Origin: Thauera sp.
GTDB taxonomy: Bacteria > Pseudomonadota > Gammaproteobacteria > Burkholderiales > Rhodocyclaceae
DNA: 13,556 nt
Reading direction: 5' to 3'
Assembly (NCBI GenBank): GCA_023150215.1
Contig: JAKLLJ010000059.1
Span: 1 to 13,556 of the forward strand
Positions 1 through 5,771 of this stretch are shown here, piece after piece. The position numbers were made by a program, and so were the translations under genes. The notes under the pieces are model-generated. The model was not told the origin of the DNA, made no database searches, and was given only the letters and a program-made list of their open reading frames with translations. The stretch's first letter is position 1; each line of letters starts with the position of its first letter.

Positions 1-540
1 CGGGCGCGCACGTTCGGTCGGCACCAGCGCGAGGCGGGCGCGCTCGCGCAGCGTGGCGTCGAGTGCGCCCAGCTCGGCGGGCGCAAAACGCTCGATCACG
101 CTGCCGCCCCGGGCGCGGACCGCCTGCTGCACTACCGCCCACTGGCCACGCGCGCTGCCTGCCGGGATCGCGGTGGCGGCATGCAGCACGCGGCCATTGA
201 CGTCGAGCAGGTTGAGGAAATCCAGCGCCAGCCCGCCCTTGCGCGCGGCGAGCAGCGCCGCGACCACGTCGGGCGAACCCTCCGCCAGCGCGCCGGCGAG
301 CGCTTGCGAGGACGCCAGGCCGTGCACGCCGTTGCCGACGCCGTCGATCACGCGTTCGAAGTAGCCGTGCGCAGTGGCGAGGTCGCTGCCGACGCGCGAC
401 ACCATCAGGCGGTGGTAATAGACCTCGCCCCAGTACCACAGCAGGCCCATGATCAGCGGAAAGCCGAGCATCAACGGCGCCAGCACCAGTGCAAGCAGCT
501 TGGCGCGCACCGAACCGCGCAGGCGTTCGATGAGGCTCAT
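1..540 (-). CDS. Membrane sensor histidine kinase, N-terminal part (cut by window edge)
   Basis: The reading frame opens at the ATG at 540 and stays open for 180 codons to base 1, so only the N-terminus is present. Residues about 13-37 form a hydrophobic membrane segment (rich in L, A, F, G and W) after a short basic cytoplasmic start (MSLIERLRGSVRAK). The next ~140 residues look like an extracytoplasmic sensing domain of the Cache type: a long helix (YYHRLMVSRVGSDLATA) and then an alpha/beta part containing FLNLLDVNGRVLHA. No kinase core lies in the window. The kinase assignment rests on this architecture and on the NtrC-type regulator gene just upstream on the same strand (64-nt gap), its likely partner. 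The start is well supported by GGGAGG five nt upstream. The ligand cannot be told. It could instead be a chemoreceptor or another Cache-type membrane sensor, though the operon partner argues for a kinase. Confidence 0.7.
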   Translation of the reverse strand, partial: MSLIERLRGSVRAKLLALVLAPLMLGFPLIMGLLWYWGEVYYHRLMVSRVGSDLATAHGYFERVIDGVGNGVHGLASSQALAGALAEGSPDVVAALLAARKGGLALDFLNLLDVNGRVLHAATAIPAGSARGQWAVVQQAVRARGGSVIERFAPAELGALDATLRERARLALVPTERARP

Positions 541-545
541 CGGCG

Positions 546-551
546 CCTCCC
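546..551 (-). promoter_or_regulatory. Strong Shine-Dalgarno of the sensor kinase gene
   Basis: Read on the minus strand, GGGAGG lies 5 nt before the ATG at 540. It is the best ribosome binding site in the window and fixes the start of the sensor gene, although the gap to the regulator gene upstream is 64 nt. Confidence 0.75.
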
Positions 552-604
552 GGCATCGCGCTCGAGCAGACGGAGCCGCCTGGGTGCAGCCGTCATCACT
601 GCAC

Positions 605-2116
605 TCAGGCCCGAGGCTCGGCGCGCTGCAGCGCGGCTTTGGCGAGCGCCCAGTCGGCAAACTTGCGCTCCAGCGTCTTGCGCGACACGCCCAGCCGGCG
701 CGCGGCCTCGGTCTTGTTGCCGTCACAGGCGGCGGTGACGCACTCGATGTGGCGACGCTCGACCTCGGCGAGGCTCAGCTCGAGCTCACCCGCCGGCAGC
801 GCCGGCGCAGCAGCCGGTGCGCCACTCGGCTCGGGTGGAAAGCAACCGAGGATCAGCGAGCGCTCGACGTAGTTGCGCAGCTCGCGCACGTTACCCGGCC
901 ACGCATAGGCCGCGAGCCGGCTCACCACCTCGTGCGACAAGGGCAGCGGCGCCACACCGAGCTGCATCGACAATTGCTGCATGAAGTGGCGCATGAGGTC
1001 GGGAATGTCCTCGGCGCGTGCGCGCAGCGGCGGCAGCACGATGTCGAGCACGGCGAGGCGGTAGTAGAGATCCTGGCGGAAACGCCCGGCCTTGACCTCG
1101 GCGGCGAGGTCGCGATTGGAGGCGGCGATGATGCGCACATCCACCGGCAGCTCGCGCTCGGAGCCGACCGGGCGCAACTTGCGCTCCTCGAGCACGCGCA
1201 GCAGCCGGGTCTGCATCGCCAGCGGCAGCTCGCTGATCTCGTCGAGGAACAGGGTGCCGCCGTGGGCGTAATAGAACAGGCCGTTACGGCTCTCGGCGGC
1301 ACCGGTGAACGCGCCCTTGACGTGGCCGAAGAGCTCGCTTTCGATCAGCTCGGAGGCGATCGCCGCGCAGTTGAGCGGCACGAAGGGGCGCTGCGCACGC
1401 GGGCTGGTCTGGTGCAGCGCGCGCGCCACCACCTCCTTGCCGGTGCCCGACTCGCCGAGTAGCAGCACCGTGCTCGGCATCTGCCCGACGCGGCGCACCA
1501 TCGCGCGCAGCTGCTCCATCGCCGACGAATGGCCGACCAGCCCGGTGGGGTCGGCGCCGAGGCCGGCAGCAAGCTCGCGACGCAGCACGAAGTTCTCGCG
1601 CGCCAGGCCGGCACGCTCGAAGCAACGCTTGATCGAGTTGAGGATCTGGTCGACGCGGAAGGGCTTGAGGATGAAGTCGGAGGCGCCGCCGCGCAGCGCG
1701 TCGATCGCGGTCTCCATGTCGGCGAAGGCGGTGATCAGGATCACGTCGCCGGCATAACCATGCTCGCGCAGCTCGTGCAGCCACTCGATCCCCGACTTGC
1801 CAGGCAGGGCGATGTCGAGGACCAGCAGGTCGAAATGCAGACGCGCCATCAGCACCGCGGCGTGCTCGGCATCGGCGGCCGACTGCACCATGCCGCAGCG
1901 GCGCGCGAGCGTGCGCTCGAGGAAATTGCGCATGCCCTCCTCGTCGTCGACCACCAGCACCGAGTGCGCCGGCCACTGGTAGTCGGCGAGCTCCACCGGG
2001 CGCGCGGGCTCGGCGCGCCCGACTCCGCCTTGCGCGAGCGCCTTCGCCTCGTCGCCCCGCACGCCGCGCGCCATCTGCACGTCGTCCCCGCCGCCCCCGA
2101 TCCGTTTCGCGACCAT
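605..2116 (-). CDS. Sigma54-dependent response regulator, NtrC family (REC-AAA+-Fis HTH)
   Basis: A phosphorylation-controlled activator of sigma54 promoters. From the ATG at 2116 it has 503 residues. The receiver spans about 51-170, with acidic residues in VVDDEE (57-58), phospho-acceptor Asp101 in LDIALPGKSG and Lys151 in ILKPF. The AAA+ domain spans about 192-425: Walker A GESGTGKE (221-228), the sigma54-contacting GAFTGA loop (268-273) and Walker B GGTLFLDE (286-293). The C-terminal Fis-type helix-turn-helix is about 466-486 (NKTEAARRLGVSRKTLERK). All motifs look intact. The start is uncertain: 2116 is 2 nt after the hemJ stop, which suggests coupling, but it adds ~50 low-complexity residues before the receiver. 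The ATG at 2074, with GGGGA upstream, is a good alternative. The frame is open to 2338, but that part overlaps hemJ. Its partner is probably the membrane sensor gene downstream. Confidence 0.93.
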   Translation of the reverse strand: MVAKRIGGGGDDVQMARGVRGDEAKALAQGGVGRAEPARPVELADYQWPAHSVLVVDDEEGMRNFLERTLARRCGMVQSAADAEHAAVLMARLHFDLLVLDIALPGKSGIEWLHELREHGYAGDVILITAFADMETAIDALRGGASDFILKPFRVDQILNSIKRCFERAGLARENFVLRRELAAGLGADPTGLVGHSSAMEQLRAMVRRVGQMPSTVLLLGESGTGKEVVARALHQTSPRAQRPFVPLNCAAIASELIESELFGHVKGAFTGAAESRNGLFYYAHGGTLFLDEISELPLAMQTRLLRVLEERKLRPVGSERELPVDVRIIAASNRDLAAEVKAGRFRQDLYYRLAVLDIVLPPLRARAEDIPDLMRHFMQQLSMQLGVAPLPLSHEVVSRLAAYAWPGNVRELRNYVERSLILGCFPPEPSGAPAAAPALPAGELELSLAEVERRHIECVTAACDGNKTEAARRLGVSRKTLERKFADWALAKAALQRAEPRA

Positions 2117-2118
2117 GT

Positions 2119-2529
2119 TCAGAAGGGCTTCAAGACCACGAGGAACACCACCACGAACAGCACCAGCACCGGGATCTCGTTGAAATAGCGGTACCACACG
2201 TGGCTGCGCGTGTTGCGTCCCTCGGCGAAGGCGCGCATCAGGCGGCCGCAATACAGGTGGTAGGCGATCAGGAACACCACCAGCAGGGTCTTGGCGTGCA
2301 GCCAGCCGCCGGCGAAGTCGTAGCCGAACCACAGCCACAGGCCGAGACCGACTGCGAGGATGCCGAGTGGGGTCATGAAGCGGTACAGCTTCGCTTCCAT
2401 CATCGCCAGGCGCTCGCGGGTGGCAGCGTCCTCGACCATGGCGTGATTGACGAACAGGCGCGGCAGGTAGAACAGGCCGGCGAACCAGCTCACGACGAAG
2501 ACGATGTGGAAGGCCTTGAGGGTCAGCAT
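2119..2529 (-). CDS. hemJ: HemJ-type protoporphyrinogen IX oxidase (CopD-like membrane protein)
   Basis: 136 residues, the usual length of HemJ (UPF0093). This inner-membrane heme protein oxidises protoporphyrinogen IX to protoporphyrin IX in heme synthesis. The N-terminus KAFHIVFVVSWFAGLFYLPR is very like the family, with a His in the first membrane helix (residue 8). Further hydrophobic stretches fall at about 54-70, 80-95 and 117-134, giving four membrane segments. GGWLHAKTLLV carries the conserved His/Lys pair, and YRYFNEIPVLVLF is the typical last segment. It is preceded by the SDR gene (55-nt gap), and its stop lies 2 nt before the first possible start of the regulator gene. The Shine-Dalgarno is poor: GGAG sits about 13 nt from the ATG. 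A generic CopD-family protein is the alternative, but the N-terminal match favours HemJ. Confidence 0.88.
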   Translation of the reverse strand: MLTLKAFHIVFVVSWFAGLFYLPRLFVNHAMVEDAATRERLAMMEAKLYRFMTPLGILAVGLGLWLWFGYDFAGGWLHAKTLLVVFLIAYHLYCGRLMRAFAEGRNTRSHVWYRYFNEIPVLVLFVVVFLVVLKPF

Positions 2530-2548
2530 GCGAAAGACGGGCTCCGGG

Positions 2549-2558
2549 TTCGATCGAA
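2549..2558. repeat. 10-bp perfect palindrome between SDR gene and hemJ
   Basis: TTCGATCGAA lies in the 55-nt gap upstream of hemJ, next to a run of five A on the plus strand (five T on the minus strand). It could be a regulator site or part of a weak terminator for the SDR gene. Neither is shown by the sequence. Confidence 0.35.
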
Positions 2559-2584
2559 AAAGAGAGGTGGCAGCGCGCGGCCGC

Positions 2585-3457
2585 TCAGCCGGCGGTGACG
2601 GCGCGCAGGCCGTCGGACACCGTCGGATAGCGCAGGCGCAGGCGCAGTTCCCGCTTCAGCCGCCGGTTGTCGAGGCGGCGCGATTCGCTCATGAAGGACA
2701 GGGTGAGCGGCGACAGCTTCTCGGCGATCTGCGCGCGCGCCACGCGGGGCGGCCGCAGCAGGTCGAAACGGTCGGCGACGGCGTCGAAATAGTCGCCCAT
2801 GCGCATCGCGGAGTCGTCGCTCGCGTTGTAGGCGCGCCCGGGGAGGGCGCGGAACAGCGCCAGGCAGGCAATGCGCGCAAGGTCGTCGGCGTGGATGTGG
2901 TTGGTGTGCACATCGTCGTCCGCCGCCAGCACCGGATCGCCGCGGCGCAGGCGCTCGAGCGGCAGCCGGTCCGCCGCGTAGATGCCGGGCGCGCGCAGCA
3001 GCGCCACGCGGACCCGGTTGCGGCGGCCGAAGCGGCGCAGCCGCTGCTCGGCATCGACCCGTCGCCGACCGCGCGCGGTTTGCGCCTTGCAGGGTCGCGT
3101 CTCATCCACCCGGGCCCCCGCACAGTCGCCGTAAACCCCTGTCGTGCTTATGTATACCAAGCCCTGTGGTAGACTCCGCCGGCTCGCCAGCGCCGCCAGC
3201 AGGCGCGCCATGCGCGGGTCGCCGGCACCGCTCTGCGGCGGTGGCGCGAAGTGCAGCACGGCATCGGCGATCCCGGCCAGCCGGTGCAGGCTGCGCCGGT
3301 CGTCGAGGTCGGCCACCAAGGGCACGGCACCGAGCGCACGCAGTTCTGCCGCGGCCTCCGGCTGGCGGACGAGCGCAAGGACGCGAAAGCGGCGCGTCAG
3401 CCAAGGCAGCGCGCGACGGGCGACGTCGCCACTGCCGACGATCAGGATTCTTTTCAT
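2585..3457 (-). CDS. NAD(P)-binding SDR/epimerase-like protein, YeeZ type
   Basis: 290 residues with an N-terminal Rossmann fold (ILIVGSGDVARR, residues 4-15) and an extended-SDR layout: LVADLDD near 47-53, STTGVYGD at 104-111, LLRAPGIY at 153-160 and YNASDD near 210-215. It resembles the nucleotide-sugar epimerase-like proteins called YeeZ, whose substrate is not established. The classical YxxxK pair is absent: Tyr109 is followed four residues later by Ala113. It may therefore bind a nucleotide without standard SDR chemistry, or use other residues. The start at 3457 is the only sensible one after the conserved MKRILIVG. It has no clear Shine-Dalgarno, and a GATAAT box lies 6 nt before the ATG. 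It is divergent from the reductase gene (21 nt between start codons) and may be transcribed with hemJ. Residues 95-109 use unusually AT-rich codons. Confidence 0.85.
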   Translation of the reverse strand: MKRILIVGSGDVARRALPWLTRRFRVLALVRQPEAAAELRALGAVPLVADLDDRRSLHRLAGIADAVLHFAPPPQSGAGDPRMARLLAALASRRSLPQGLVYISTTGVYGDCAGARVDETRPCKAQTARGRRRVDAEQRLRRFGRRNRVRVALLRAPGIYAADRLPLERLRRGDPVLAADDDVHTNHIHADDLARIACLALFRALPGRAYNASDDSAMRMGDYFDAVADRFDLLRPPRVARAQIAEKLSPLTLSFMSESRRLDNRRLKRELRLRLRYPTVSDGLRAVTAG

Positions 3458-3478
3458 CGTTCGATTATCTCACGCACC
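3458..3478. promoter_or_regulatory. 21-nt divergent intergenic region with facing -10-like boxes
   Basis: The only AT-rich patch between the two divergent genes reads GATTAT (3463-3468) on the plus strand and GATAAT (3469-3464) on the minus strand. Each resembles a sigma70 -10 box. No convincing -35 is seen for either, and any -35 would lie inside the opposite gene. The boxes sit so close to the start codons that mRNAs would be leaderless or nearly so, in keeping with the missing Shine-Dalgarno sequences. Confidence 0.4.
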
Positions 3479-4489
3479 ATGACTCATCGGATTTCCCTCC
3501 AGCCCGGCGACCACCCGTTCGAGGCCGACGACGACCAGACCGTGCTCGAGGCGGCGCTCGGCGCCGGACTGCTGCTTCCACACGGCTGCCGCGACGGCGC
3601 CTGCGGCGCCTGCAAGGGACGCGTGCTCGAAGGCCGTGTCGATTACGGCCGCTATGTAGCGGGTGCGCTCACCGCGGCGGAGCGCGCCGAGGGCCTGGCG
3701 CTGTTCTGCTGTGCAAAGCCGCTCACCGACCTGGTGGTGCAGGCGCGCACCGTCAGCCGTGCCGACGAAATCCCGGTCAAGAAGTTGCCTTGCCGCGTGC
3801 AGAAGCTCGAGCGCCTCGCCGACGACGTGATGGTGGTCGATCTCAAGCTGCCGGCGAGCGAGAACTTCGCCTTCCGCGCCGGCCAGTACGTCGACATCCT
3901 GCTCGCCGACGGCCAGCGCCGCAGCTTCTCGATCGCCAACGCACCGCACGACGGCGGCCACCTCGAGTTGCACGTTCGCCGCATCGACGGCGGCCGCTTC
4001 ACCGGCCACGTGTTCGCAACCATGAAGGAAAAGGAGATCCTGCGCTTCGAGGGGCCGCTCGGCAGCTTCTGGCTGCGCGAGGACTCCACCCGCCCGATCG
4101 TCATGATCGCCGGCGGCACCGGCTTCGCACCGATCAAGGGCCTCGTCGAGCACGCGATCCATGCCGGCCTGACGCGTCCGGTGACGCTGTACTGGGGGGC
4201 ACGCACCCGCAGCGGGCTGTACATGGACGCGCTCGCGCGCACCTGGGAGACGGCACTGCCCGGCTTGCGCTACGTGCCGGTGCTGTCGGACGAGGCCTGG
4301 GAAGGCCGCTGCGGCCTGGTGCACCAGGCGGTGCTCGACGACTTCGCCGATCTCTCCGGCTTCGACGTCTACGCCTGCGGCGCACCGGCGATGATCGACG
4401 CCGCACGCGCGAACTTTTGTGCCGAGCGCGGCCTGCCCGCGGAGGCCTTCTTCGCCGACGCCTTCACCTTCGCCTCGCCGGCCAACTGA
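3479..4489 (+). CDS. 2Fe-2S/FAD/NAD(P)H reductase (CDP-6-deoxy-glucoseen reductase-like)
   Basis: 336 residues, an electron-transfer flavoprotein reductase. The N-terminal plant-type ferredoxin domain has cluster cysteines Cys37, Cys42 and Cys45 (GCRDGACGACKG) and a fourth at Cys77 or Cys78. The FAD domain follows, with RSFSIAN (148-154, the RxYS-type motif). The C-terminal NAD(P) domain has GGTGFAP (212-218) and the closing YACGAP (299-303). Close relatives are often annotated as CDP-6-deoxy-delta-3,4-glucoseen reductase (AscD/RfbI-like), but no deoxysugar genes are nearby. The partner is therefore unknown; an oxygenase or another redox enzyme would fit equally well. The start at 3479 begins just before the ferredoxin fold and lacks a Shine-Dalgarno. 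Fifteen nt separate its stop from the HDOD gene, so the two may be cotranscribed. Confidence 0.9.
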   Translation: MTHRISLQPGDHPFEADDDQTVLEAALGAGLLLPHGCRDGACGACKGRVLEGRVDYGRYVAGALTAAERAEGLALFCCAKPLTDLVVQARTVSRADEIPVKKLPCRVQKLERLADDVMVVDLKLPASENFAFRAGQYVDILLADGQRRSFSIANAPHDGGHLELHVRRIDGGRFTGHVFATMKEKEILRFEGPLGSFWLREDSTRPIVMIAGGTGFAPIKGLVEHAIHAGLTRPVTLYWGARTRSGLYMDALARTWETALPGLRYVPVLSDEAWEGRCGLVHQAVLDDFADLSGFDVYACGAPAMIDAARANFCAERGLPAEAFFADAFTFASPAN

Positions 4490-4504
4490 GATCCGCGCCC
4501 ACCG

Positions 4505-5641
4505 ATGAGCCAAACCACCCTGCTGACCCGCGAACCCGTCGTCAACAAGAACCGCGCGATCACGGCCAACCGGCTGATCGCGCATGGTCCCAATGTCGGC
4601 GCGGTGGTCGAGGCGCTCGCTGCGCAAGCCGAGGTGTGGCCGACGCACCACCCGGTGTTCGTCAGCCTCGGCCGCCTGGTGCCGACGCCGGAGTTGATGG
4701 AATGGACGATCCCCGACAACGCGGCGATTGAAATCCCGGTGCAGACGCTCGCCCACCCGCACACCCAGGCGCTGATGGCGAAGCTGCGCGACGCCGGGGT
4801 CGGCATGTGCCTGACCTGGTTCCAGCCCGACACTGCCTTGCCCGCCGGCCACGACTGGCGCTTCGTGCTCATCGACGCGCGCCGCCAGCCCACGCCCGAA
4901 GGTTCGCCGGGGCTGAGCCTGGCGTGGGGACTGCCCGACATCGGCGCCTTCCGCGATGCGGTGACGGCGGGCTACGACGGCGCCTCGGGCTGGTTCTTCC
5001 TGCATGGCAATCCGCCCGCGAAGACCCTGTCGCCGGGGCATGCGCAGATCGTCCGCCTGCTCAACCTGGTGCGCAACAACGGCGAGATCCGCGACATCGA
5101 GGCGGTGCTCAAGCAGGACGTGGCGCTGTCGTTCAAGCTGTTGCGCTACATCAACTCGGCCGGATTCGGCCTGATGGTCGAGATCCAGTCGTTCCGCCAC
5201 GCGGTCAGCATCCTCGGCTACGACGCCCTCAACAAGTGGCTGTCACTGCTGCTGGTGACCGCCAGTCGCGACCCCAGCGCGCCAGCGCTGATGCAGACCG
5301 CGATCGCGCGCGGGCGCTTCATGGAAGAGATCGGCGCGGGCTACTTCGATGCCTCCGAACGCGACAACCTGTTCATCACCGGCGCCTTCTCGCTGCTCCA
5401 CACCCTGCTCGGCACCTCGACCCAGGCGCTGCTCGAAGAGATGAGCCTGCCGCCGACGATCACCGAAGCGCTGCTCCAGGAGCAGGGCGAATTCGCCCCT
5501 TTCCTGCACCTGGCACGCAGCTGCGAGAGCTTCGACCCGAAGGCCCTGCAGGCCGCGGTCGAGAAGCTCCACCTGCCCTACGAGCAAGTCAACCGCGCAC
5601 AACTGGTCGCTCTCGGCTTCGCCGACAGCCTGCACGGCTGA
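4505..5641 (+). CDS. HDOD protein with degenerate EAL-like N-terminal half (YuxH/CdgJ type)
   Basis: 378 residues. The N-terminal ~175 residues follow the EAL fold pattern of YuxH/CdgJ proteins: the opening LTREPVVNKNRAITANRLIAHG matches their 'RQPIFDRN..V.AYELLFR' beginning. All EAL catalytic motifs are missing, with ANRLI where EAL would be and LTWFQP where DDFG would be, so c-di-GMP hydrolysis is not expected. The HDOD domain covers about 178-370, with its core at 187-253 (LNLVRNNGEIRDIEAVLKQD, then LLRYINSAGFG and AVSILGYDALNKW). HDOD proteins of this type act as signalling adaptors, in some bacteria for motility. It lies 15 nt after the reductase gene and upstream of an HDOD-like kinase and a GGDEF/EAL regulator, which suggests a shared pathway. 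The Shine-Dalgarno is weak. It is slightly shorter than typical members (~400 residues). Confidence 0.88.
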   Translation: MSQTTLLTREPVVNKNRAITANRLIAHGPNVGAVVEALAAQAEVWPTHHPVFVSLGRLVPTPELMEWTIPDNAAIEIPVQTLAHPHTQALMAKLRDAGVGMCLTWFQPDTALPAGHDWRFVLIDARRQPTPEGSPGLSLAWGLPDIGAFRDAVTAGYDGASGWFFLHGNPPAKTLSPGHAQIVRLLNLVRNNGEIRDIEAVLKQDVALSFKLLRYINSAGFGLMVEIQSFRHAVSILGYDALNKWLSLLLVTASRDPSAPALMQTAIARGRFMEEIGAGYFDASERDNLFITGAFSLLHTLLGTSTQALLEEMSLPPTITEALLQEQGEFAPFLHLARSCESFDPKALQAAVEKLHLPYEQVNRAQLVALGFADSLHG

Positions 5642-5682
5642 GCACGGACGTCGCGGCGTCGGCAGGCGGCAAGGGCACGCGA

Positions 5683-5696
5683 CAGGCGATCGCCTG
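5683..5696. repeat. 14-bp perfect palindrome in the HDOD-kinase intergenic region
   Basis: CAGGCGATCGCCTG is perfectly self-complementary and centred on the GCGATCGC octamer. It lies 42 nt after the HDOD stop codon and upstream of the kinase promoter region. It could form a small hairpin at the end of the HDOD mRNA or be a protein site. No T-run follows, so it is not a standard terminator. Confidence 0.45.
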
Positions 5697-5704
5697 CGCG
5701 CGCA

Positions 5705-5743
5705 ACATCGGTCACGCTGCAGCGCCGATGTCCGGGCTAGAAT
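5705..5743 (+). promoter_or_regulatory. Probable kinase promoter with overlapping dyad
   Basis: A -10-like TAGAAT at 5738-5743 lies 28 nt before the kinase ATG. Just upstream is an inverted repeat, ACATCGG (5705-5711) and CCGATGT (5725-5731), whose 13-nt centre contains a second palindrome, CGCTGCAGCG (5715-5724). The dyad would cover about -45 to -19, the -35 zone, where no good TTGACA match is seen. This is the arrangement expected of a regulated promoter. The promoter call itself rests mainly on the -10 box. Confidence 0.45.
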
Positions 5744-5771
5744 CGCTCGGCCCACCGCCCAACAGACAGCC

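Noticed and set aside
537..596. A 19-codon minus-strand ORF between regulator and sensor, its stop overlapping the sensor ATG (ATGA)
   Set aside because: The overlap suggests a coupled leader peptide, but the sequence is Arg/Leu-rich without a proper Shine-Dalgarno, and the sensor has its own strong one. Chance is sufficient.
2117..2338. Extending the response regulator upstream to 2338
   Set aside because: This would overlap most of hemJ and give an Arg-rich tail with no receiver similarity. The hemJ frame is clearly real.
3470..5200. A 576-codon minus-strand open frame opposite the reductase and HDOD genes
   Set aside because: It is composition-driven shadow coding with no domain motif, and both plus-strand genes beneath it are convincing.
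5626..5640. CAGCC-TGCAC-GGCTG hairpin at the end of the HDOD gene as a terminator
   Set aside because: Only a 5-bp stem within coding sequence and no T-run. Too weak to call.
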